Assembly: GCA_020628165.1 (NCBI GenBank)
Contig: JAHDFM010000010.1
Coordinates: forward strand, 27,927-91,926
DNA from: Bdellovibrionales bacterium
GTDB taxonomy: Bacteria; Bdellovibrionota; Bdellovibrionia; Bdellovibrionales; UBA1609
Reading direction: 5' to 3'
Length of the DNA: 64,000 nt
Shown: in pieces, positions 17,875-26,900 of the stretch
How positions within the stretch are numbered: the stretch's first letter is position 1
Layout of the letters: each line of letters opens with the position of its first letter
Made by a program: the position numbers and the translations under genes
Notes under the pieces: generated by a model
What the model was told of the DNA's origin: nothing
What the model saw: only the letters and a program-made list of their open reading frames with translations
The model's database searches: none

Positions 17875-19212
17875 TTACTGATTCACATAATAATGCAGTT
17901 TAGTCTTAGATAAGTCTTTATCGGTTTGGCCAATGATAACAAAGCGATCTTTTATAAAATGGGGGAGCGTCGCAACCGGTAAACTGTTGGTGTACTTAGC
18001 TAGCACCTGCCCATCAGCCGGGTTTAATATACAAATGGATCGCTTAGCGCAATGAGACCAGAGGCTCCACGCTTTGAACTTCCATGGCAAACTGAACTTC
18101 ATGATCAATTGACTGTTGAGTTTAGCGCTCTTTAAATCAGAGTTAGGGGATTCTTTTTTAAGTTTTAGCTTCCAGCGCAGTTCCCCAGAAAAAGCATCTA
18201 GGCTGTGAATGTAGCCTTCATCGGTCATTGCTGCCACTCTGTTGTAAATGGGGATGAGGGTGATTTTTCCAGAAAAAGGTTGCTCGGCATTGTATTCCCA
18301 GTTTTTCTCCCCTGTTTTTTTGCTGATAGAAATAAATTGTCCGGCAGAGGTGGCTAAAAATATGGAAGTTTTACCGGCGAGCATATTGTTACTGATGGAT
18401 GCATAACTTGGTGCTGTCCACAGTATTTTACCATTTTCTTTGTTCAGTTTGTAAAAAGCATCTTCGCAATAAACGTAAAGATTGTTTTTGTCGTCGATCA
18501 ATTGCAGGACTGTGTCTTTAGACTTTAAGTCAACGGTGGTTTGAATTTCACCTGTTTGATAGTTAAAAATTTGAATGTATGTGCTTTTTTCGTTTTGGTT
18601 GACTAACGCTAAATTGTTATCTGCTGTGATGTGCATTTTTTGAATTTTTTTGTCAGCAAGAAGACGCGACCAAATCAGTTGATTCTTACTGATGTCATAG
18701 AGATTAAGTTTATCTTTGTTACTGATCCAAAAAAGCAAACTAGACTTAGTGGCATAAACGGGGTCATTGCTAGGAGAGTCTTTATCTTTAAGTTGCCAAC
18801 TTTCTAAGCTGTTAAGGTTGGTGATGTACAAATTGTTTTTGTCTTTATTGGTGACAATCAAATTGTTTTCAGAGAAATCAAGTTGATAGTCGTCTTTGCT
18901 AGATAAGTTCCAACTCTCAGGGTATGGAAAATCAACAGAGATGTCTTTTTCAGCCGTGTAAGCGTGTGACTTTCCAACAACAAACTGATTGAGGTTGTTA
19001 TTTCTTTGAGTCTTAAGATCTGGGGCAGGGTTATAAGTGGTCACCAAGTCATATTTTTTTTCATATTTGTTGAGGCCTTCAACTAAAGGGGTTTGCAACA
19101 AAAGCTTTGGGTTTTTGATAAGGCACACGTAAACAGCAAGACAGGCGACGATAACAATGAGGGCAATGAGTAGGTAGTTTGGCTTTTCATGATTGTAAGA
19201 CAGAGATGGCAT
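17875..19212 (-). CDS. Membrane-anchored PQQ-like beta-propeller protein
   Basis: About 445 residues. A single transmembrane helix (LLIALIVIVACLAVYVCLI, near residues 14-32) is followed by repeated beta-propeller blades with the G-x-x-x-W motif of PQQ-like domains: GKILWTA, GEKNWEYN, GELRWKLK. It resembles BamB-type propellers in layout but with a true membrane anchor rather than a lipobox. I chose the ATG at 19212 because it overlaps the stop of the upstream gene (TAATG) with AAGAGG upstream; a start at 19236 is possible. Together with the HTTM-like gene it forms a coupled pair. Whether it binds PQQ is unknown; no quinoprotein ligand motifs are evident. Confidence 0.8.
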   Translation of the reverse strand: MPSLSYNHEKPNYLLIALIVIVACLAVYVCLIKNPKLLLQTPLVEGLNKYEKKYDLVTTYNPAPDLKTQRNNNLNQFVVGKSHAYTAEKDISVDFPYPESWNLSSKDDYQLDFSENNLIVTNKDKNNLYITNLNSLESWQLKDKDSPSNDPVYATKSSLLFWISNKDKLNLYDISKNQLIWSRLLADKKIQKMHITADNNLALVNQNEKSTYIQIFNYQTGEIQTTVDLKSKDTVLQLIDDKNNLYVYCEDAFYKLNKENGKILWTAPSYASISNNMLAGKTSIFLATSAGQFISISKKTGEKNWEYNAEQPFSGKITLIPIYNRVAAMTDEGYIHSLDAFSGELRWKLKLKKESPNSDLKSAKLNSQLIMKFSLPWKFKAWSLWSHCAKRSICILNPADGQVLAKYTNSLPVATLPHFIKDRFVIIGQTDKDLSKTKLHYYVNQ

Positions 19213-20354
19213 TATAGAAACCTCTTGGTTAAACAATTGTACTCAATATGAAAGTTTTTGGTGAATGATTGGGTTGTGAGTTCTTTACTGTACATGGTTC
19301 GAATGAGTGTAGCTTTTGAGTAGTTAGGGTGAAGGTTACAAAGATTTGATAAGTCTTTGAACTTTTCTGAAAAACATTTGAAATCGTTGCCGTTACTCTG
19401 AATATGATCCTCACTCAAAAAGTGATGGGACTGATCCACTTTCACTAATGTCTTCACTAAACACTCAAGTGGCACTTTGCCTTTGCGCAGTTTGAGTGGA
19501 TTGTTGTTAAAAGCTTGTACGGGGTGGCTAGCAAGTGGGTACCAGTTGATCAAAGCGAAAAGTAACATTGGCAAAGCGACCCATGCTCTGCTTGGTTCTG
19601 GCATGTGATAGCTTTTGTATAGGCGTTCACGTTCTTGTTTGTTGAGGGCTTGTCTGTAAAAGACAAGGTAGAACATGAGCATGGCTGGAAACAAAAATAA
19701 AAAGTTTTTTGCAACAAAGGCGTAGCCTAAATAGTAAACAACAAGGCCAATCCAGGCATAATGAAATATGATTTTAATTCGAGACAGTAATATAAAAGGG
19801 GTAACAAGCTCAAGAATAACAACGAAGGTAGAAACCCATTCAATTCCTTTGATTGGAAGGTCTGGTAAATAGTTCTTAAGCTCAAGTCCAGACATCCAGT
19901 TGAGGTTGAGTTTTGACAGTCCTGACCAAAAAATAAATAACAGAATAATGAGTTTGATATTGATGGATTTGAGCGGAAAAGTGAACAAAGCAATTTCAAT
20001 AAAGAATATGAGCACGTGAATATTGTGTGAGAAAGAGTAGTTGAGTAGGTACAGGCTGAGTTTAAGTAAAAATGTGAGAGTTAAAATGGGGAACACCAGG
20101 CTCCGTGCTTGTAAGATTAAAAGCAATATTGAGAGCGCACTGGTCACAAGCATGGCTGTTATTAAATATGGTGTTACAAAATTTTCGCACGAGTTGAAAA
20201 GAGGCCAGCAAACATTAGCCCCCACATTGAGCGACTCTTGAAAGATCTTCCAATAAATAGCCGTTGATAAGTTGATGAGACACAAAACCCAAGTTAAAAA
20301 ACGCAGTTGTGATTTTTTGAAAATTAAATCGATTTGATTGCTAAAAAACTTCAA
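19212..20354 (-). CDS. HTTM-like multi-pass membrane protein
   Basis: About 380 residues with eight or more hydrophobic helices in the first 250 residues and a soluble C-terminal tail of about 110. The segment FIFWSGLSKLNLNWMSGLEL resembles the signature of HTTM-domain proteins (bacterial relatives of vitamin-K-dependent gamma-carboxylase), but catalytic residues could not be confirmed. The preferred start is TTG 20354, just after the pgsA stop and about nine bases from AAGGAGT; an ATG at 20396 would overlap pgsA by 41 bases. The stop overlaps the ATG of the propeller gene, indicating coupled translation. Function unknown. Confidence 0.7.
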   Translation of the reverse strand: MKFFSNQIDLIFKKSQLRFLTWVLCLINLSTAIYWKIFQESLNVGANVCWPLFNSCENFVTPYLITAMLVTSALSILLLILQARSLVFPILTLTFLLKLSLYLLNYSFSHNIHVLIFFIEIALFTFPLKSINIKLIILLFIFWSGLSKLNLNWMSGLELKNYLPDLPIKGIEWVSTFVVILELVTPFILLSRIKIIFHYAWIGLVVYYLGYAFVAKNFLFLFPAMLMFYLVFYRQALNKQERERLYKSYHMPEPSRAWVALPMLLFALINWYPLASHPVQAFNNNPLKLRKGKVPLECLVKTLVKVDQSHHFLSEDHIQSNGNDFKCFSEKFKDLSNLCNLHPNYSKATLIRTMYSKELTTQSFTKNFHIEYNCLTKRFL

Positions 20355-20355
20355 G

Positions 20356-20904
20356 TTACGTGGACTCCTTTTTAAGGTAGGACGAGACGTATTCAAACGC
20401 AGAAAGTAAACTCAGAGCAAGGGCCACCCACAAAGCGATTGTGGCCATCTTCATAGTTGGTAGGCCGAGCACATCGCGACCAAACACCAAAAAGGGCAAA
20501 GCCACCATCTGTACTGCGGCTTTCACTTTTCCGAGTGGGCGTGCCATAAGGACAACATTTTCGCTAGCGGCGGCTTGTCTGACAGCTCCGATAACAAAAT
20601 CTCGGCTTAAAAATAAAAACACCAACAAAGGATTGATACGCTCTAAAGCTAATAAGATAACAAAAGCAACTAATACTATGATTTTGTCAGCAGCAGGGTC
20701 GTAAAACTTTCCGAAGTTAGTGACGCCGTTGTACTTGCGGGCAAAGTAACCATCAAACCAATCAGTGGCACTGGCGAAACATAATAAAGTAGTACAAAAT
20801 ACGCGGTAAAAGGGGTCGTTGGGGTCTATTAGGATCAACATAACAAGTGGAGCCATCACCACTCGCAAAGTGGTCATAAGAAAGCCTAAATTTTTTTTAC
20901 TCAT
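20356..20904 (-). CDS. pgsA: CDP-diacylglycerol-glycerol-3-phosphate 3-phosphatidyltransferase
   Basis: A 182-residue integral membrane enzyme of the CDP-alcohol phosphatidyltransferase family. It joins CDP-diacylglycerol and glycerol 3-phosphate on the way to phosphatidylglycerol. The signature D-G-x2-A-R-x8-G-x3-D-x3-D is complete in DWFDGYFARKYNGVTNFGKF followed by YDPAADK. Length and the MSKKNLGFLMTTLRVV start fit PgsA; an upstream start at 20994 would add a Cys-rich extension with no family support. Head of the (-) operon with the HTTM-like and PQQ-propeller genes. Specificity for glycerol 3-phosphate is inferred from overall similarity. Confidence 0.88.
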   Translation of the reverse strand: MSKKNLGFLMTTLRVVMAPLVMLILIDPNDPFYRVFCTTLLCFASATDWFDGYFARKYNGVTNFGKFYDPAADKIIVLVAFVILLALERINPLLVFLFLSRDFVIGAVRQAAASENVVLMARPLGKVKAAVQMVALPFLVFGRDVLGLPTMKMATIALWVALALSLLSAFEYVSSYLKKEST

Positions 20905-21120
20905 GGGTCTCACATTTGTTGTTTGTTTGTTAAAAAATGAATATCTACAAATTTCACACTTCATAAAGAGAATCAACGATATATTGGCTTTCAATGAGAG
21001 TATTTTCTTAAAAAAATGTCTACACTCAGCCCTTTAAAAACTCTGCATTAAGCAGATTTTTCAGCGGACTGTTTTTTAATTGATCAGCTGTGAGAGCTTT
21101 TGTAAGCTTGCAAGAGAATT

Positions 21121-21531
21121 ATGCAAAATACCTACGAATTTAAGTCTCGAGTCTCTTTTTATGACACAGACGCTATGGGCGTCATGCATCATGCGTCTTA
21201 TTTGCGAAAATTTGAAGACGCTCGCGTGTCTTGGCTGCGTGAAACAGGCTTAAACCAGCACCATTACCCTCAATCGGATTTGGTTCTTGCCGTTATAAAA
21301 GCGGACGTTAAGTATCGATTGCCGACCAAATATGAAGATGAAATCACCGTTGAGCTTAAAATTTCAAAAACTCGTTTAAAGCTATTTATAGACTATGTTA
21401 TGAAAAATGAATCACAACAAGTGGTGGCAACGGGTCAGACAGTGCATGTTCCTCTCAATAAAGAATTGCAGTTGTGTGAATACCCTGTTGAAATGGAAAA
21501 CTGTTTTAAAAGGAAAGAAATCAATGGATAG
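21121..21531 (+). CDS. ybgC: YbgC-type acyl-CoA thioesterase
   Basis: A 136-residue hot-dog-fold protein of the 4-hydroxybenzoyl-CoA thioesterase/YbgC type. The catalytic region FYDTDAMGVMHHASYLRKFE (residues 13-32) holds the expected Asp and the helix that binds CoA. Such enzymes hydrolyse short to medium acyl-CoA or acyl-ACP and are often linked to the Tol-Pal envelope system, but no tol genes are near here. It overlaps the glpX start by eight bases, so the pair is coupled. The ATG follows CAAGAGAATT. Confidence 0.88.
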   Translation: MQNTYEFKSRVSFYDTDAMGVMHHASYLRKFEDARVSWLRETGLNQHHYPQSDLVLAVIKADVKYRLPTKYEDEITVELKISKTRLKLFIDYVMKNESQQVVATGQTVHVPLNKELQLCEYPVEMENCFKRKEING

Positions 21532-22495
21532 AAACTTAGCACTCGAGTTTGTTCGTATAACTGAAGCCGCAGCTATGGCATGCGCCCGTCATATGGGGCG
21601 TGGGGATGAAACCGCAGCCGACCAAGCTGCCGTCGATGCTATGAGAAAAGCGTTCGATCGAATCAATGTCGATGGTGAAGTTGTTATCGGAGAAGGTGAG
21701 CGCGATGAAGCACCAATGCTTTATATTGGAGAAAAGGTGGGCAATATCACTGAATCATCGCCTGCCATCGATATAGCCTTAGACCCACTTGAAGGAACAA
21801 CTATTTGTGCCAAAGGGGGAGTTGGAGCTTTGTCGGTGATAGCTGTTGCTGAAAAGGGACATTTCCTACATGCCCCAGACACATATATGGATAAGCTTGC
21901 TTGTGGTCCTGAGTGTTTTGGTAAATTGTCTCTTGAATACTCTCCGACCAAAAATATTCAAATTGCTAGTGTATGTTTAGATAAACCAGTTAAAGATATC
22001 ACCGTGGTGATTCTCGATCGCCCTCGCCATGAAAAGTTGATTGCTGAAGTGAGAGAAACTGGGGCACGCATTCAACTCATCAATGATGGTGATGTGTCTG
22101 CAGGTGTTGCAGCTTGTTTTCCTAGAAATGGTATCGATATTTTGATGGGCACTGGTGGGGCTCCGGAAGGGGTGATCACGGCAGCTGCTCTAAAGTGTAT
22201 GGGTGGTGACTTCTTTGGTCGATTGAATTTCCGCAACGAAGAAGAAAAAAAGCGGGCCACTGAAATGGGTGTAACAGATTTAAATAAAATCTACAGTCGT
22301 GATGAACTTGCCAAAGGTGACGTTATGTTTTGTGCCACCGGTGTCACTGATGGACCAATGTTAAAAGGTGTTCGCACACTTCCTGGCAACTGTTGCTCAA
22401 CTCATTCTCTTGTTTTACGCTCAAAAACTGGAACTCAAAGGTTTGTACAGTCCCAACACAACTTAAACTTTAAAACAGATGGATTTTCGAAGTGA
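21524..22495 (+). CDS. glpX: Class II fructose-1,6-bisphosphatase
   Basis: A 323-residue enzyme that hydrolyses fructose 1,6-bisphosphate to fructose 6-phosphate in gluconeogenesis. Diagnostic stretches are LEFVRITEAAAMACARHMGR near the start, GEVVIGEGERDEAPMLYIGE (metal site), DPLEGTTICAKG and GTGGAPEGVITAAALKCMGG. The ATG at 21524 lies inside the end of ybgC and follows AAAGGAAAG; longer frames upstream are read-through of the ybgC region. The stop overlaps the next gene's GTG by GTGA. The length is typical of the family. Confident assignment. Confidence 0.96.
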   Translation: MDRNLALEFVRITEAAAMACARHMGRGDETAADQAAVDAMRKAFDRINVDGEVVIGEGERDEAPMLYIGEKVGNITESSPAIDIALDPLEGTTICAKGGVGALSVIAVAEKGHFLHAPDTYMDKLACGPECFGKLSLEYSPTKNIQIASVCLDKPVKDITVVILDRPRHEKLIAEVRETGARIQLINDGDVSAGVAACFPRNGIDILMGTGGAPEGVITAAALKCMGGDFFGRLNFRNEEEKKRATEMGVTDLNKIYSRDELAKGDVMFCATGVTDGPMLKGVRTLPGNCCSTHSLVLRSKTGTQRFVQSQHNLNFKTDGFSK

Positions 22496-22779
22496 CGAGA
22501 GAATCACAATGCTTTTCATGTAAAAATACCATCTTGCCTCCGCAAAAAATTGGGCGGCGAGATGAATGTGAGCATTGTGGAGCTGACTTGCACTGTTGTA
22601 TGAACTGTAAATTTTATGACACAGGAAGCTACAATGAGTGCAAAGAGCCACAAGCCTCTGTGGTTCGCGAAAAAGATCGCGCTAATTTTTGCGACTACTT
22701 CACCTGGCAAAGCCAATCTTTTGAGGCCGACCAAGCACAAAGTTTAAAAGATGCTGCAGAAGCTTTATTTAAAAAATAG
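22492..22779 (+). CDS. Small Cys-rich zinc-ribbon-like protein
   Basis: A 95-residue protein coupled to glpX by a GTGA overlap. It carries two CxxC knuckles, CFSCKN (7-12) and CEHCGADLHCC (from residue 26), followed by MNCKFYDTGSYNECKEP and, later, RANFCDYF. The pattern suggests one or two structural zinc sites. I know similar conserved hypothetical proteins in deltaproteobacteria but no assigned function. Residues after 70 form an acidic helix. Because it is cotranslated with glpX it could be a regulator or assembly factor of that enzyme, which is speculation. Confidence 0.85.
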   Translation: MTRESQCFSCKNTILPPQKIGRRDECEHCGADLHCCMNCKFYDTGSYNECKEPQASVVREKDRANFCDYFTWQSQSFEADQAQSLKDAAEALFKK

Positions 22780-22967
22780 TTATAAATAATGCATGTTTAC
22801 TGAACTAGACTTTAGCCTTTATGCTGTTTTGAGTGTTTCTTGACCCCTCTGTTTTCTCTTGCGATCATTTGAATAGAGTTAAACGATTTTACATATATAT
22901 ACATACATATAAAAATTGTATTTTTGATGAGAGCAAACCAATAAAGCTCATCTTCTAAGGAGGGAGA

Positions 22968-24389
22968 ATGAAATACTTATTAGCGTTACTGTTTTTTTAT
23001 GGAGCAGTGACACAGGCCAACGTTATTGGTCACGACGTGCAGAACTTTAACCCATTAACCAGTGGTTTGGATTTTGTTACGGTTCATTCTTCAGAAACTC
23101 TAAGGCCTTGTACAATTAACTGTGGCTTATTTTTGAACTTCGCCAAAAACTCTTTGCCAAACTTTGACACTGTGACCCTAGATCCAACTCAAGAAGATGA
23201 TCACGATGATAGCTTGGTGTCTTCGGACTTAAATGTTGGTATTGGTCTGACTCGACGTTGGGACTTAGGTTTAAGTATTTCAAATGTTCACTCTCAAGAT
23301 GTAGAAAGTAATGTACAAGGGATCGAATATGAAGAGACAGGTCTGACGGACATTCGAGTGAATACTAAAATCCGTTTTGTCGGTGATTATGATGGCGGTC
23401 TTGCTTTGATTCTTGGAGCCTCTTGGAACCAAACGACAAACAACCCTTACACAGGTAAAGATAACGGTCCGACAATCAATATCCAATTGGCTGCAGACAC
23501 TATGCTTGCTAACCGTATGAGCATTGGAGCCAACATTGGTTATCGTATTAAAGATAATGGTGAGCCATTAAAAATTGGAGAACTTTGTAATACAGGAAAC
23601 TGTGTTGGTAATGCTACGGAAGATATTCAGCCCTTCGGTGATCAATTTGTGGCCTCACTTGCTGCCAACTATTTCTTTCAAGATTGGAATACAAAGTTAA
23701 TTGGTGAGCTTTACGGTAGTATGCCAACAGAAGATGCTGTTAATACATCAAGCAGAGAGCAAACCACTCTTGAAGCCGTTGTTGGTTTAAAGAAAGATTT
23801 TACAGATAAATTTTCTGGGCACCTTGGTGGTGGTTTTGGAATCCTAAATGGTTCAGCCTCTCCTGATTTTCGCGTTTACTCTGGGATCAATTACGTTATT
23901 GGCCCCTTCAGTTTTTGTGAAACAACGGAAAAGCCTGTGATCGCAAAAGTTGAAGAAGACCAGAGCCCAGCTGAAGCTATATTAGAGGCTGAGGCTGCTC
24001 CACCAGAGCCAGTGGCAGAGCCTGAAGAGCCGGTCGAAGATGAAGAAGTTTTTGTCATTAGAGACGTTTTATTTGATACTAATAAGCACTTCTTGAGATC
24101 AGAAGCAGACGCAACAATTAGAGACGTTGCTGAAAAATTAAAAAGACCAACTGGCTTTAAAAGTGTGACTGTTGAAGGGCACACAGATTCAAGAATGCCT
24201 GAGGACTATAACCAAGCTTTATCTGAGCGTCGTGCGAACTCTGTGATGAAGCGCTTAATCGAACTTGGAATCCCAGAAGATAAAATTTCAGCTGTAGGTA
24301 AGGGAGAACTTGAGCCAATTGCAGATAACGGCAACGCTCAGGGGCGTGCACTGAACCGACGAGTTGAGTTCCGCGTAAGGTGGAGATAA
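22968..24389 (+). CDS. Outer-membrane beta-barrel protein with C-terminal OmpA domain
   Basis: A 473-residue envelope protein. Residues 1-17 are a signal peptide (MKYLLALLFFYGAVTQA). Residues of about 60-310 have the alternating polar/aromatic strands of a beta-barrel (for example LTRRWDLGLSIS, IGANIGYRIK, FSGHLGGGFGILNG). An acidic Pro/Glu hinge follows (near 325-362), then an OmpA domain with TVEGHTDSRMPEDYNQALSE and GRALNRRVEFRVR, which binds peptidoglycan. It would tether the outer membrane to the cell wall. The ATG follows AAGGAGGGAG, an excellent ribosome site, and a strong terminator follows. Probably highly expressed. Confidence 0.93.
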   Translation: MKYLLALLFFYGAVTQANVIGHDVQNFNPLTSGLDFVTVHSSETLRPCTINCGLFLNFAKNSLPNFDTVTLDPTQEDDHDDSLVSSDLNVGIGLTRRWDLGLSISNVHSQDVESNVQGIEYEETGLTDIRVNTKIRFVGDYDGGLALILGASWNQTTNNPYTGKDNGPTINIQLAADTMLANRMSIGANIGYRIKDNGEPLKIGELCNTGNCVGNATEDIQPFGDQFVASLAANYFFQDWNTKLIGELYGSMPTEDAVNTSSREQTTLEAVVGLKKDFTDKFSGHLGGGFGILNGSASPDFRVYSGINYVIGPFSFCETTEKPVIAKVEEDQSPAEAILEAEAAPPEPVAEPEEPVEDEEVFVIRDVLFDTNKHFLRSEADATIRDVAEKLKRPTGFKSVTVEGHTDSRMPEDYNQALSERRANSVMKRLIELGIPEDKISAVGKGELEPIADNGNAQGRALNRRVEFRVRWR

Positions 24390-24413
24390 TAAATAAGTGA
24401 AATTTAAGTAAAA

Positions 24414-24444
24414 AAAAGCGCTGAAAGATCAGCGCTTTTTTTTT
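24414..24444 (+). terminator. Rho-independent terminator after the OmpA-family gene
   Basis: Stem AAAAGCGCTGA / TCAGCGCTTTT with an AAGA tetraloop and a nine-base T run, 25 bp after the stop. Confidence 0.92.
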
Positions 24445-24506
24445 GCCTATCGAACTTTAAGTCTTTAAAATTTAAGACTAAGTTGATTAATTAAATGGGA
24501 GCTTTC

Positions 24507-24917
24507 ATGAAGGCAATGGTATTATTAATAACAATCTGTTGTTTGAGTTTTAACGTTATGGCATGTCCTCAAATAAACGGCTTTTACAAGTGTGAAAATT
24601 CAGAAGACGAGTTTAGCTTTTCATATGTGACGGGTGAGGCAAGCTATCAATATAGTATAAATAATGAAGACTTCTTAACTGATGGCGTGCTTTATGAAAA
24701 AAACATTGGAGGAATCCTTAGGGTCGAGTACGTTGCCAAATGCGAAAATAAAAAGTTAATCATCAAAAAAAACAACGAGAATGTATTTGAGCCAGGAATT
24801 ATTCATACCGAAGATATGGCATTCTATTATGGGGATAAAGGCCAACTTATCGCAGATCTAAAAATATCAACTAATGGACAACTCCGCGGTGAAGCTATCC
24901 GCAATTGCTACCAATAG
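24507..24917 (+). CDS. Small exported protein of unknown function
   Basis: About 136 residues with a signal peptide (MKAMVLLITICCLSFNVMA) and a mature start CPQINGFYKCE. The cysteines at the mature N-terminus, mid-protein (AKCENKK) and C-terminus (IRNCYQ) could form disulfides. The pattern is beta-rich with lipocalin-like strand lengths, but no family was recognised. The ATG at 24507 is chosen because GGGAGC lies just upstream. A second small exported frame follows 80 bp downstream. Confidence 0.7.
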   Translation: MKAMVLLITICCLSFNVMACPQINGFYKCENSEDEFSFSYVTGEASYQYSINNEDFLTDGVLYEKNIGGILRVEYVAKCENKKLIIKKNNENVFEPGIIHTEDMAFYYGDKGQLIADLKISTNGQLRGEAIRNCYQ

Positions 24918-24997
24918 ATTTACGCATTTTGTGAGGAATTGACTAACCGGTCTTCAACTTTTTATAGTCTACATATTGTTAGCTGTGAGGAGTTTTT

Positions 24998-25252
24998 TTG
25001 TTTTTAGTTTACTTGTTTGTTTTTTCATTTCCTTCAGATGCGATTCAGAATAACTATATTTCTAAAGTTTCGCAAAAAAAACCAGTCTTTGTTGCCTGTG
25101 ATATTGATAAAGAACAATCTACGATTCTGTCAGGTCTATGGTTTAAATACCAAAAAGGTGAGCTCTATTTGGCCAATAAAAATCGAGATGACAAGATTGA
25201 GTACAAAAAAATCAAAGGTGAATGCACTCTAGAGCCCAACTACATCAGGTAA
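24998..25252 (+). CDS. Short exported protein, uncertain
   Basis: An 84-codon frame starting at TTG 24998, five bases after GAGGAG. The N-terminus is a very short hydrophobic segment (MFLVYLFVFSFPSDA) that could be a signal peptide. The remainder holds two cysteines (VACDID, GECTLE) and charged strands. No homologue recognised. A competing frame at 25017-25232 lacks a ribosome site. Confidence 0.5.
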   Translation: MFLVYLFVFSFPSDAIQNNYISKVSQKKPVFVACDIDKEQSTILSGLWFKYQKGELYLANKNRDDKIEYKKIKGECTLEPNYIR

Positions 25253-25756
25253 TGGTAAAAGACCTTTAACATATTTGCACAAATAGAGTTTATTAGTTTG
25301 GGGTATCTATCAGCAAACAATTTAGTTGTTAAATACGTCATATAATGACATCAAGTTTAAGATCTCTATTAAGATAGCTATGACTGCTTGCGATAAAATG
25401 GCTTTGAAAAGTTTACTTACAATTTTTGATGAGTGAATTCCTATTCAACCTGAGAGGAAATAGTTGGGTGTCATGCTGAAAAGCTAAAATTTTAAATAGC
25501 TTATAAAAAATGATCACCTTAGTAGTATGAGTAAAACTTCAATACATGCACTGCTATGTTTTTTATTTAAACAATATCAACAACAGAACTTGATAAAAAT
25601 AACGTAAAATCTGGGATGTATTAGAGACCTATTGGGAAATCATGTGTATACATAACTAATTATTAAATCAATCTTCAATAGTGATTTTAAAAAAAAGTCA
25701 AAGACTAAGGACAAATTATTAAAGGGTTTGGTCTGGAAAGATAGTTGGAGGGGACT
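25253..25756. other. AT-rich intergenic region (about 500 bp), no feature found
   Basis: I found no frame with a ribosome site longer than about 26 codons, no terminator and no repeat. The last bases hold GGAGGGG, the ribosome site of the protease gene at 25757. The promoter of that gene must lie here, but I could not place it. Confidence 0.4.
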
Positions 25757-26839
25757 ATGTGGCGACTACTTGTTTATCTAAAAATTTTGATGGCAATTAA
25801 TTATTCCTACTCTGCCGAATTTGTGCCTTTTGATAAAAACTATTTGCCGACAAGTCCAATATTCACTTTTGCCATGCCTGGTAATTCACAAGGCACTTAT
25901 AATTTTATTTCAAATGATGGTCTGATTTTAACTGTTATGCATAATATTATTGATTGTGTTTCTTTGTATCAACATACTTGGGAAAGAAGTTCAAGAAGTG
26001 GTTACTACAGTTTGGTCTCTCAGCACACTGGTGAGGTCAAGTCACATTTCATACCAAAAACTCAAGATGAGTATTACCCTAATGGAGTAAGAGCAATAGA
26101 GACTCCTCATGACACTATTCATGGAATAACTTGTGAAAAACGGACTAATTTTCAAGCCGACAAAAACTCCTACAAGATTGTAGCTACAGGTGGTGATGGT
26201 TTTATTAACTTTAAAGATCAAATGCACATGCGTTTTATGTTCCCTGAAATTTTTCAAACTTATGTCGACGAGAAAAAGTTCAACGGAATTGGTGGAGGAA
26301 GAGACTTTGCCTTAATGGAGCTGACAGTAAATAATGATAAAAAGATGAATAGAAAAATATCTCACAGTCTGCCGGTGAGTTGTTTGCCGATCAGTGAAAA
26401 GGGTGCCATCGTTGGCGAGAGAGTTTGGAACCTTGGATTTCCTTATTTGATAAATCGCTTAGGTTACCGACCCAATTATTCAGCCAGTGTGTCGACTGGA
26501 GTTGTTTACTCAAAAAGAAATAATCCTAATTACAGTGAAGATCAGCTCAAAGAGTTTGGTGAAGAGCTTCTTTACGCATCAATTGATATCGGGCCAGGAA
26601 GCAGTGGGTCTGCTGTTATTAACTCAAAAGGTGAAATTGTTGGTGTGGTGGTGATGAGTTTAGACTCAGATCAGATGTATGAGCACAAGCCTGGGAATGC
26701 ATCCTTTATAAATTCTTCATTTATAATTAAAGTCTTAAGGGAAAAACTCGGCCATCGCTTTGTTGAAGAACGCATTCTTCGTGGATGCAAAGAAACTCAA
26801 GAGTCGCAACAGCTTCTAAAAAAAATCTTAGCTCATTAA
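25757..26839 (+). CDS. Exported trypsin-like serine protease
   Basis: A 360-residue protein with a signal peptide ending around residue 20 (INYSYSA). The triad of a chymotrypsin-fold protease can be placed: His62 in LTVMHNIIDC, Asp183 in GGGRDFALMEL, and Ser283 in IGPGSSGSAVIN. This serine context is like that of glutamyl endopeptidases and related bacterial S1/S46-type enzymes. The start ATG at 25757 follows GGAGGGG. Likely secreted or periplasmic. Substrate unknown; degradation of prey or environmental protein would fit the suggested lifestyle but is inference. It converges on the following lipoprotein gene with a shared terminator. Confidence 0.82.
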   Translation: MWRLLVYLKILMAINYSYSAEFVPFDKNYLPTSPIFTFAMPGNSQGTYNFISNDGLILTVMHNIIDCVSLYQHTWERSSRSGYYSLVSQHTGEVKSHFIPKTQDEYYPNGVRAIETPHDTIHGITCEKRTNFQADKNSYKIVATGGDGFINFKDQMHMRFMFPEIFQTYVDEKKFNGIGGGRDFALMELTVNNDKKMNRKISHSLPVSCLPISEKGAIVGERVWNLGFPYLINRLGYRPNYSASVSTGVVYSKRNNPNYSEDQLKEFGEELLYASIDIGPGSSGSAVINSKGEIVGVVVMSLDSDQMYEHKPGNASFINSSFIIKVLREKLGHRFVEERILRGCKETQESQQLLKKILAH

Positions 26840-26865
26840 GGCCAGGAGGGTGAATTAAAGAACGT

Positions 26866-26893
26866 AACCAGCGCAAAAAGTGCGCTGGTTTTT
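26866..26893. terminator. Terminator between convergent protease and lipoprotein genes
   Basis: Perfect 10-bp stem AACCAGCGCA / TGCGCTGGTT with a five-base loop and TTTTT on (+). It lies 8 bp from the end of the (-) lipoprotein gene and may act in both directions. Confidence 0.88.
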
Positions 26894-26900
26894 ATTTGAA

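Noticed and set aside
25017..25232. Alternative (+) frame of about 71 codons
   Set aside because: Overlaps the TTG-started frame at 24998 in another frame, lacks a ribosome site and has random composition.
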